A DNA stretch of 64,000 nt. It comes from Hermetia illucens. Its lineage: Eukaryota > Arthropoda > Insecta > Diptera > Stratiomyidae. Location of the stretch: assembly GCF_905115235.1 (NCBI RefSeq), contig NC_051852.1:167108164-167172163 (forward strand), given 5' to 3'. Position 1 is the stretch's first letter. Each line of letters starts with the position of its first letter. The translations under genes and the position numbers were made by a program. Of this stretch, positions 22,801 to 34,800 are shown one piece after another. The notes under the pieces are model-generated. The model did not search any database. It had not been told where the DNA came from and worked only from the letters and a program-made list of their open reading frames with translations.

Positions 22801-25800
22801 AGTTACCTGAATTTCACCTCACGCGGCTGAACACAAAAACACTGTTACTTTTTTCCAATGAAAAGCATCTTATGTGAACGTTCACATCAACTAAATTAGA
22901 GAACTGCCAATTGAAAAGCTAACACAGGTAGGTTTCTACGCTTCCAAAAATATTTTCGTGAAAAAATTCGGTTCCGTCCAAAAATGATCCTATGGATGTA
23001 CGTAGCCGTAGTTAGTCCCATCCTTAATTGTCTTTCAATTAAGCGAAAAATAGCCAACTGACGATCAAACCGCCATTAAGGCGATATAGTCGGCAGAAAT
23101 ATCTTCCAAGCTGACGAGTCAATCATCATCATCATCATCAACGGCACAACAACCGGTATCCGGTCTAGGCCTGCCTTAATAAGGAACTCCAGACATCCCG
23201 GTTTTGCGCCGAGGTCCACCAATTCGATATCCCTAAAAGCTGTCTGGCGTCCTGACCCACGCCATCGCTCCATCTTAGGCAGGGTCTGCCTCGTCTTCTT
23301 TTTCTACCATAGATATTGCCTTTATAGACTTTCCGGGTGGGATCATCCTCATCCATACGGATTAAGTGAACCGCCCACCGTAACCTATTGAACCGGATTT
23401 TATCCACAACCGGACGGTCATGGTATCGCTCATAGATTTCGTCATTGTGTAGGCTACGGAATCGTCCATCCTCATGTAGGGGGCCAAAAATTCTTCGGAG
23501 GATTATTCTCTCGAACGCGGCCAAGAGTTCGCAATTTTTCTTGCTAAGAACCTAAGTTTCCGAGGAATATATGAGGACTGGCAAGATTATGGTCTTGTAC
23601 AGTAAGAGCTTGGACCCTATGGTGAGACGTTTCGAGCGGAACAGTCTTTGTAAGCTGAAATAGGCTCTGTTGGCTGACAACAACCGTGCGCGGATTTCAT
23701 CATCGTAGTTGTTATCGGTTGTGATTTTCGACCCTAGATAGGAGAAATTGTCAACGGTCTCAAAGTTGTATTCTCCTATCCTTATTCTTGTTCGTGTTTG
23801 ACCAGTGCGGTTTGATGTTGTTGGTTGATTCGTCTTCGGTGCTGACGTTGCCACCATATATTTTGTCTTGCCTTCATTGATGTGCAGCCCAAGATCTCGC
23901 GCCGCCTGCTCGATCTGGATGAAGGCAGTTTGTACATCTCGGGTGGTTCTTCCCATGATGTCGATATCGTCAGCATAGGCCAGTAGTTGGGTGGACTTGA
24001 AGAGGATCGTACCTCTTGCATTTACCTCGGCATCACGGATCACTTTCTCGAGGGCCAGGTTAAAGAGGGCGCATGATAGCGCATCCCCTTGTCGTAGACC
24101 GTTGTTGATGTCGAATGGTCTTGAGAGTGATCCTGCTGCTTTTATCTGGCCTCGCACATTGGTCAGGGTCAGCCTAGTCAGTCCTATTAATTTCGTCGGG
24201 ATACCGAATTCTCCCATGGCCGTGTACAGTTTTACCCTGGCTATGCTATCATAGGCGGCTTCAAAGTCGATGAACAAATGGTGTAACTGTTGTCCATATT
24301 CCAACAGTTTTTCCATCACTTGCCGCAGAGAGAAAATCTGATCTGTTGCTGATTTGCCTGGAGTGAAGCCTCTTTGGTATGGGCCAATGATGTTCTGGGC
24401 GTATGGGGCTATCCGGCCTAGCAAGATAGTGGAGAATATCTTACAGATGGTACTCAGCAACGTGATACCTCTATAATTGCTGCACTGTGTGATATCTCCC
24501 TTTTTATGTATGAGACAGATAATGCCTCGTTGCCAATCGTCAGGCATTGATTCGCTGTCCCATACCTTGAGCACAAGTTGATGAACCACTTGGTGTAACT
24601 GGTCGCCTCCATATTTAACCAATTCGGCTGTAATTCCATCGGCTCCTGACGACTTATGATTTTTTAGCCGATGAATTGCACGGACTGTTTCTCCTAAACT
24701 TGATGGTGGCAGTATTTGTCCGTCGTCTTCAGTTGGCGGGACCTCCAACTCGCCGATGTTCTGGTTGTTCAGTAGCTCATCAAAGTACTCAACCCATCGC
24801 TCCAATATGCCCATTCTGTCGGAAATCAGATTTCCCTCTTTGTCTCGGCAGGATGAGCATCGAGGTGTATAAGGCTTCATCCTGCTGACTTGTTGGTAAA
24901 ACTTGCGCGCCTGGTGCGGTTGCTCCCTGTACTTTTCTAGTTCACAGACTTTTTGGTTCTCCCAGGCTTCCTTTTCCCGTCTGTGAAGTCGCTTCTCCGC
25001 TCGACGGAGTTCGTGATAAGTCTCTGCGCGTGCCCTCGTTCTTTGAGAATGCAACATTACTCGGTATGCGGCATTCTTCCGTTCCGTTGTTAGCTTACAT
25101 TCATCGTCAAACCAGCCGTTCCGACTACTTTTGCGGCTGGGGCCAAGTATGTTTGTGGCCGTATCCATGATAACGTTCTTCGAGTCAATGCAAGAGCGAA
25201 CTGTGTTAAAAACTCAAGCTGATTCGCTCAATTTCGCATTTCTGTGTTCCCCGACCCCGCACTATAGAGAAATAGGCGAACCAACGAACTAACCAGGCTT
25301 TTGGTAATGCAACCAATCGGCCCACTCTACGTCACATGACTTGTTGCTGATTCCAGATGATAAAAAAAAGTAACTTAATCGGAAAAATTGGTCATCTTTC
25401 AACAAAACTTGAACACGGGAGCTTATAAGCCAGGCACGAGCAAACTTTGGCCGTCTGTGAGGGGTACTGGTTAACGGCGAACCACGCCATCAGCTTTGGT
25501 ATACCTTCTAATATGCCCTGCCGAAGTTGATCTCATTCATTTTCTCTGCGTTTACTCAGCTCAGGCTAAAGGCAGGCAATCACACTAGGTAAGGTATTCT
25601 TTGATGACGTTAAGGAGATTTCCAACGGCAGGGTAGCGACATTGATAGCTCTTGTGATCTTCACGGGACGGATTTGAGAATTAAAACACACTGGATTCTA
25701 TCCCTTTGTGTTGTGGTATCAAAACGCACCAAAGCGCTAGTTGTGCTCTCCTCGTTTATACCTACCCATTTCAAACCAACGATAGCTCAGGGGCGTAGAT

Positions 25801-28800
25801 CAAACCATTAATTATAAAATTATAGTTGAATACCTCTCAATGAAGCATTAAATTTAAAAATATTAGAGAATTTCGTCGAACTTACCTGAAGACTAACCCA
25901 GGGATTATTAAACATCTCCTCGGCTATTTCTTGAATTAATTTTGCCTCTTCTGGTATCGCCTTGGATCCAATCCAAACGTAAACAATTCCAGAGTCCGCA
26001 TTATCTTCCGACTCAAATGGAACGAACAGTATATAACTGCAAAACGTGTTCAAATTCGATTATCACCTCTTTTGTAACAAAAGTGGAACTAGTGTGAAAA
26101 ACATACCAAAAAGCTGAATTCAGTGCCACCGCATCCGGTTTAATTTGAATTATTCGTGTACACAAAGCGCCACCATTCGATCGAAGGTGATAGAATTCAA
26201 CAGCAGCTTTTCCGTCGCTCATCTTTGCCTTCTCCTTTCGCCTGCCACTACGTATGATAAATTTACGTTTAAAGTGCGCCATGAATTTCAGATTTTCCTG
26301 TTGCTGATGTATTCGAACCACTTCCAGCTCTTCGCCAAACATTGCCTTGAATTTCTTTTGTAAAGTGAACGTAAACGTTAACCAACCCATATTCCCGGCA
26401 TCGCGTCCTTGCCAGAAATATACAACACATTGAATCTCGTCCTCTGGCGGTGGACGGGATGCATTCTCAGCACCCTCTTCTTCATCGTCAAATGGAATGC
26501 AATAACGACAAAGGAAAACGTAACACTCGCCAGAATAGAAATGACCCAATTCATCCTCTGGTAACCTGACAAACTTCTTGCCCTCAAGCACAAATGATTC
26601 CATTGCTTCCAGATCATAATTCCATTCCTCTTCCAATTGATCAGCCTCAGCAATAGTCATAGGTTGTTGACGCGGCATAAATAATGCTGCCAAATCGGCT
26701 CGAGTTTCTTGCGCTTTAGCCCATTTTGTCAAGTCGGCCCCTGTCTTTTTCACCGAGGCTGCGGTCCTAGTGAAATCAACCGCCATTACTTCATCCCATC
26801 CGATGAATTTGCTCTTGAAGATTTGTGATTCGGTTCCCTCCTGGACTCGCGTCACTAGGGAATACTCGGGCCGTTTGATCATATTGAATAATTCACGAGA
26901 CAGCTTAACAGCAGCGGCCCGCACTAACCGGGTGGATTTCTTTCCAAACCAAACGAACAAATCCGTGAAGCAGTCCAGGATGTAAACATTCTTGCTGTTT
27001 AGCAGGGCCTGAACAAGCTTTTGTTCGGGTATTTCAACTTGGGGCAACTCCAAGTAACCCATGCCTAATTGCACTTGATATAATCGTGGTACGACTGGAC
27101 AGAAATTCTCCTCAACATGTTGAAGGATTTTTTGTTTTGGTGCTGTTTCGGGATCAGCACCCAATGTCTCCCAAAACTCCTTACTTTCTTCACCTGAAAA
27201 ACAAAAATAGGAAGAACTGCAAAATTTTGAAATTGAAATTTTTAATTTAACGAAAAATACAAAATACGAGTCGACCCTCAAATTGATGGAATATAAATTA
27301 TACATATTATAGCCATAAAGTCTGTCAGTATTTCTCACGAAGTAATAAACCAAATCAATCGAAAAATACACCATCAGAAAAGGGAAACATAGAGCTTTCA
27401 AACGAAAAAAAATATTCAAAATGGTCGTCACTAGCAAGTATACAGGCCCGAAGTCTGTGAGGCCATGCATCGATCGCTTCACGGACGGTATGAAGCGGCA
27501 TTTCTCGAGCTGGACGCACGAAGCTGGCCTTCAAACTCTCCAAATCGGGGTAAATTCGTCAGTCTCCTCTAATTTACCTCAAAGGCTGGAGTCCGGAGGA
27601 TTCAAATCTGGGCTGAATGAGGCCCATTCATCCGCGGTTATGAAGTCAGGAACATGCGCCGCTAACCACTACTGAATTATCTTTCGTTTTGTAAGCGGGG
27701 GCCCGGGTCCTGGTGGAAGCTCCACGGCTTTCCAGCAAATAGAGATTCACTCAATGGCTCGACTACATCCTCTAACATCTTTTCGTACACGCTCGCATAC
27801 TCGAGGAGGGCGATCAGACCCGAGTCTGCAAGGAACTCATCTGAAGTGGCTCTGCCACGAAGCCTCACCGGAGGTTATCTGGTATCATGGGAACCGAGAT
27901 GGCCCTCTGAGAGCATATGCTCCAGGAGAAATTCTGGAGGATGTGCCCTCGGCCCAGTTATTTGCGGTTGGCCCCCTAGTGGGAGTTTCATGGTGGTTGT
28001 GGTTATGCCTACATCGCGGGCAGAGCTCCTCGGAACTCAAGCGTGGAGTTGCGCTGTACAACTCAGGTTCCGTACCCCTTAGTTGCGGCAGAGGTGTTAG
28101 ATAGGCCTCGCATCCACTGGTATGAATGCTGAGCCTGCACTCAGTATAAACCAGGACCGCTGTGCTTGCACGGCGGGGCTCTGATTGTAGTCCCAAAATC
28201 AATCCGTATCCGAAGAGGACCATGGGATTAAGCCTTCACGGCAGGTACTCACATTAAACCCCCAGGACTTTCGTACACGCTCGCATTGGTTTTGACGTCG
28301 GCTTCGCAAAAATGAATATCAGTTACTCCGTGATATGAGACGCCCCATTATACCATAATAGAATTCGGATGGTGACGACGTTGGACTCGCGGAGCATTTT
28401 CTTTGGCTTCATAACAAATGTGAGCATATACTCGACCATTTTTCCTCGATGGTAAAAACTTTTCATCAGAAAATAGAATTTTGCGATATTTTTTACCGGG
28501 AAATCGTTGCAGAAGAGCAGCACACCAAGTTCGCCGTATTTCCTTCAGTTTTGACGTTAACATACGGCTAACGCACCGAGATCGAGATCTTGTCTTTAAA
28601 TACGACTCATACTTCGAGTTGAAACGCCCATTTCTGCTTGCGGAGAGGATTGCGACGAACACGCTCACGAACAACATGCACAACGTTCGGCCGACGTACC
28701 AAGCGCGGGCGCCTCTTTCGCCACCTGTCAACCACATCAGCTGTTTCGCGGTATTGAGCTAATGTCCTAAAAATGAATCGTTCGTTTACCGGCAGCTTTT

Positions 28801-31800
28801 CTAACAAACTATGAACCTTTTTCGGCGTATTCCCACATTGGTGCAACGCAATAATCGCGATTTTTTTTTTCGTAGTTACAGAACTTCATCGTGTTGTCGT
28901 TCACGCGCTACTGACTTTCCGAACCTGAAAGTCTGATGGAAATGGGGTATGGTTAGGTACTCTCCGTGCGCAGTATTACCAGTTTCGACGGCCTAACATT
29001 TCTCGCTATACGCATCGACTGACAGAACTTATGGCTATACTATGTATATCTCAAATATAATAACGGGACTTTACCTTGCATTTCAGTGAATATCTCAGCC
29101 TTATTTTTTCGTTCATTCTTATTGATCTTCTCAGCTAACAACCTTGCTTTTGATTTTAGCGTATTTTTCGAGCTTCTTCCATCCCAGATGAATATTTTCA
29201 AACCGATGTCCAGAACGAAAACATAACGTGGATCCAACGATGCGAATTCATTTGCGACCGGCTCCATATGAATTGACGATCCAGCTGCATGTACTCGATA
29301 CAACCGGGTGGTGTAGACCATATCATCGATAGTGTAAAATCCAGTTGCTGTGCGTCCACCTTCAATGTATGTAAGTTCTGTATCAAACAGAGCTAAAAAC
29401 TCTTCTGACTCGTCTGCCTGTTCTTCACGAATGGTCCGACATCGCGCTCCAAGGTAATTACGCAGGTTCACAGCATGAATAGCAGCACAGGCTCTTTTGT
29501 CTAATGTTGCGTGATTACCAATCCAGAAATATATTTCCCAGCTTAATTGCCCCAAGTCATCGAAGCTGGTTTTCAAAATAATATAGCAGTCGCCCTCGTA
29601 AAACTTTCCGTGAGCTACCTCATCGATTTTATTTGGAAGGAAGTTTTCAATTTCCCAAATGGTTAACCCAGGGATCTGACCATCGTCTTTTTCAAAGAAT
29701 TTCGAATAATCAAGAGGAGGTTTCTCCAGTGACTCATCCCAACGTTTTGGTTTCAAACTTTCAGGTTTGTTTTCATTTTCATCTCTTGCATCCGTCGCAC
29801 TCTTATCTTGCGCGATGTCTTTCATGCCCTTTAAAATTTTAGCTGAATCTTGATCGGATTCCGTTCGAGGACCACGTCGTAAACGAATTTTTCTTGCAAT
29901 GGGATCTTTGCTAGTGTTTGCGGTAGGGACCGTAGGAGGTATATTGGCTCCAGCCAATCGTAATTGGGTTTGTAAAGAGAAGTCAATGTTATAGAACTCA
30001 ATACCAGCGCCCTTTTGTGCTTCACTCGGTTTCGGCGGCATCACCAACTCTGGATTGTTACGCAAATCCAATTGATCGAGGTCCGAAAGAAAATGTATGG
30101 CTTCCGGAAGAGTTATCAACTTATTTGAACTTAGATTCAACTTCTTCAAAGCTCCGCAGCGACAAAGCCCTTCTGGTATCATTTCAAGATGATTATTCGA
30201 TGCTGAGAACACTTCTAAGCTGGAAAGTTTTCCGATTCCCGAAGGTATTCCATCAAAATCGAGCTCATTGTCGTTAAGGTACAAACGCCTCAAACTTGCC
30301 ATCTTACATACCGATGCTGGTAAACTTTTAAGTTTGTTTCTCGATAGATTCAGTATCTCCATTTTCTGCCAAAATTCTATTCCTGAGGACAACTCGACTA
30401 TTTCATTATCACTTAAATTCAATCGCTTTAAGTTTGGCATATTATACAAACAGTCTGGGATTTTTGGCAGCGAATTTTGCGACAGATCTAATTCTACCAA
30501 GTTCGATAGACTGTCTAACGAGGTCGGGAAGTTCTGTAATGTTCGCTGTGTGTTCCTCATATTTAAAACTTCCAAACTTTGCAAGGACGGCAGTTGCCTC
30601 AGTTGAAACAATTCCAATGGATTGTCGGCTAAAATAAGCGTTTGTAGGTTCGCCAGGCGTCTAGTTTGCGGGGGCAAAGTCTCTAACTTATTGTGCGATA
30701 AATCTAAAAACAGTAAGTCCGTAAGGTGGATGAAGAGTTGCGTAGGAATCGATTCGATTTGATTATGACTTAGATTTAGGACAAGTAAGTTTTTCGCTCG
30801 CTCTAAACCTTCCGGCACTTCTTTAAGTCGATTGTGTGACAGATCTAGAGTAGTGAGTTCGTCGAGTCGAAACAGTTCTGGTGGAATGCCAGAATTCTTG
30901 ATTTGATTGTAACTCAAATTCAGGCTTCGCAAACATGCTAATTCAGTCAATTCGCCAAACAATTTTTCCAGATCGTTATGTTTCATGGATAAGTGTTCGA
31001 GTTTGTGCAAGTTCCCCATTTCTTCGGGTACTTCGTTTAGAGATGTACGATCCAATTTTAGCCATTGCAATCGTGACATCAACCGCAAGGAGGGCGGAAA
31101 ACGTTCATCCTATAATGAAATTTAAAATGTTTATTATTGAGTATTCATTATAAATATTGGTCAACGAGGAATATATGTAAAAAAGATTGAAAAATTGGCC
31201 GAACCTAGTTCTGCTACAAATTCCCTTCTAATATTTTGATTCAAAGAAACACTAGCTCTTACACTAGCCACTCCGTATCGTTTTTCTGTGTGTTTCTGAA
31301 CCAATTACTATGAAATGGGACTCAGTTTAGGATAGTTTCAAAATCAGAAATCATAAAACTACGTTCTTTCATCGCACATATTGCTACCAACAAATCATAA
31401 AGGGCACGATGTTTATTTACTTATGAGGTAGAATGTGGAACGTTACTATTGTGACGATGCTAATTACTTCCAGACACTTGCTTGTCATTAGAGCTTTCAT
31501 TCAACTTCTACTACCAACCTAACTTGGCTGGTGACCCCGAATTTAAACAAGTCGGGAAACCGGAAGCTGGACGCTTCAGGTACGAAAGGTTTTGTGTATT
31601 TCTTAGTACGTAGCACGTAATATATCCATATATTATGTGAGAGTATCCACTTTCGGGTGATATTGACATTCTTAGTCTTCAATTTTCAAAGAAGCAACAA
31701 CTTCAACGTATTATAAATTTGTTAGTAATAGTGCGATTTCCATCAAACTAGTTGTAGAGCATGCTCTACATTATAGCCTACATCACTGCAGAATTTCGTG

Positions 31801-34800
31801 TCGCTAGGATGAATTCAAGGGGGGTCTCCAGCCAATTACAAAAAATTATAGTAATATACTGTTATTAACTTTATTTGAACAGATATCGGTATGAAAGGTA
31901 TTTCGGAGCCAAGGCACCATACAGTGGCAGCCTCCTGATTTTTTTCAGATTTTTCGGTTTGGTAGTTTTTGAGAATGGCCCCCTTAAAGAAATGATCACT
32001 TTCAACCCCCCGCACTCCCCACGTTTCCAAGAAATTTCAAAACTAAGACCAGGTTCGAAAAGTACTAATCGAGACCTTTAATTTGATACCCCACATGACT
32101 ATATTTGATGAAAAAAAAATTTACACCCCCCTTTTGCATGTATGGGGACCCCCCCTTAAATTCAACGTAAAAGGATGTAACTCACTGTATATGTGAGCGT
32201 TCACAGTTCCCAGCTTTCTACCAAATTTGGTGTCAATCGCTATAACCGTCTCCGAGAAAAATGTGTGTGACGGACAGACAGACAGACAGACAGACGGTAA
32301 ACCGATTTTAATAAGGTTTTGTGTTTACACAAAACCTTAAAAAGGCAAATAGTCGGGTTCAAGGAAAACCTAAAACCAGTGACAACAAGAATGCGAAGAA
32401 CACGCAAGCATCTTGCAGACAAGAGTCTGACTCCGACCGTAAGTTTTGTGAAGTAGAACATAAAAGACCCACAACAGCAATATTTGCAAGTCATAGCGGT
32501 GCTGCCACTGCGATATGTCATCCGGGACGTAATTACAGAATCCGTGCATACGCGAGAAATTAATAAAGCGGTTGAGTGCCATCGAGGAGAAGAAAACAAG
32601 GCAGCTTATGGAGAGCACTTACATGGGTGACGAGAAACCCTCCCATTCCTCCGATGCCTGCAATGCCTTGCCCGACTCGCGGAGCTACGAGCGGAGATAC
32701 GCGCAGTTAAAAAGCAGATTCACTTCGAGAATTCATCCAGACGGAAATCTCAATGTTCTCGGTCCAGGTCGGGTACATAGCGCTGCTACAAAAATTTTCG
32801 CCCCGAGTATATATGTTGGTACCGCTGGAGGTTCAATTCCGAAGCCATCAAATGCATGAAATCATGTAATTGGACTTCGGTGAATCTCCTTCACAACGCA
32901 TGCCCAAGCGAAATACGTTGCCTTGCATTATATCGCAAGCATATAAAAAGAGACGTTCCAAGACAGCCAGGCGAAACCAACAGAACCAGCAACCGGAAAT
33001 TTCGCAACGATCACAACCCATTCATCGCAACATGTCGCAAAACGAATCCACAAACAGTGCTGCTGTCTTGAGTTTGCTAGATAGTGCTCCTGCGTCAATG
33101 ACCTGCGCGTCTATTAAAAACATCGATGGACCCGAATCTTCAGGTTTCATTCTACTTCTGCTACCAACCTAACCTGGTAATTCCCACACTATTTTCATAG
33201 ACCAAAAGAATTCTTCCTTGTTCTCTAGTAAAATATTTATTTATTTTGGCAACGTTTCGCCGAGTTGCCTCGGTAATATCAAGAATATTAATCGAACATA
33301 CATTTAGGTTTAGTATTTATAGTTAGAGGATTACCCGTTTTGTCGGTTTGTTTTAATGATCATAACGACAGGTTTGTGGATTTCTCCAGCTTCTATCACG
33401 ATTGTTCCTCCAAGCAGATGAGAAATCACCGCCGTAAAGTAAAGCCGCTGGGCTCCGCAGTTTCGCTCCAAAGTTATTTTTCCACTCGTACGGAAATCCC
33501 AAAGTGTGGAAGAAGAGGACGATGGTTAAAATTCCAAAAAAGGCAGCTGTTTTGAGCGTGGCAATTGGGATATCTGCATGCTCCCTGCCGTTGCTTCGGA
33601 ACGGATCGGCAGAGAGCAAGTGGACGTGCAGCCCACAGCATCTTCATCTGAACCGTAGATGAGGTGCCATATCTTTCAGATAAATTTGCAGCATTGTAAA
33701 GCGACGATTGCACTTATCAGTCGTCGGATCAATAGCTGCAAGACATGTACATACCTCATACACGAACCATGGGTTGTTGGTGGGGAAATTAGGGGCCAAA
33801 ACTTCCAACATGCTGACTTTCTGTATGCCAATGGAAGTGATAGACCCCGCTCCAGCATGGTGGTTTCAAAAGAACTCCAAGCTCCAAGCAAGATAAGAAG
33901 ATCCTATGCTCGGCTTATTTCCTTTATGACGTCGACATCGAAGGTGTGATGTTAACGCCCACCTGCTGGGGAAGTTCCAATATCAACGCGAGAGGATCAA
34001 GACTATTGGAGTATCTAGTAGCAACTGATTTGCAGATCCTGTAAAGTAAAGAGCCCACTTTCTTCAACTTAGTTAAGCAAGAGGTCATCGACATCACGGT
34101 GGCATCTCCTGACATGGCAGCTCTTGTCGGAGAGTGGAGAGTATCAAACGATATCACGCTCTCGGATCACAAGCACATTAATTTCGTAATAGGCATGATT
34201 CCACCTCCACCTACTCCATTTCGGAATCCACATAAGACAGATTGGGCGACGTAAAAAACAGAACTGAGCGCCCGAGTTAGGATCCATTGCTGGTATTGAG
34301 AAAACAACCCAGATGATCACAACTAGTATGACAGAAGTTTTCGCCAAGACGCCAAAGGATGATAAAACACCATGGCGGATTTGGCGGATTTGGCGAAACA
34401 GAGGAGAACGACAAGAGTGCTCCTCAACCGAGTTCTAAAGTCTGATTCAGTCGCTTGCCCTCAACCGGAAGATTGGGCTCTGACATGCAAAGTAGTTTCA
34501 CGGGAGCGAGTGAAATGTGCATTTAAGTCGCTCCACAGATACAAGTCTGTAGGTTCGGATGGTATTACTCCTGCTCTGGTAAGAGAGGGATGCCCTGGAC
34601 CTACATATTCGAAATATGCACTGCGCTTGCCTAACACGCGCTTATATTCCAACTAGCTGGCCTGATGTGAAGGTAATATTTATTCCCAAATCAGGGAAAC
34701 CCTATTACACAGATGCAAAAAACTTCCGACCGATTAGTCTGACTTCTCTAAAAGGACTGGAAGGACTAGTAGATCGATGCATAAGGGATACATATAGCTA

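Noticed and set aside
26037-26106. Read-through [12 protein letters not shown] after NSAFW as flightless protein
   Set aside because: It is the 70-bp intron 3; splicing TG|GTATGT to CAG|TTATAT gives [13 protein letters not shown], which matches the family.
26013-27482. A 489-residue open frame that begins 95 residues before the flightless exon 3
   Set aside because: The extra N-terminal part is intron 2 and mariner sequence read by chance. The acceptor at 27194 and the family alignment (EMQG joined to [10 protein letters not shown]) fix the exon start at 27193.
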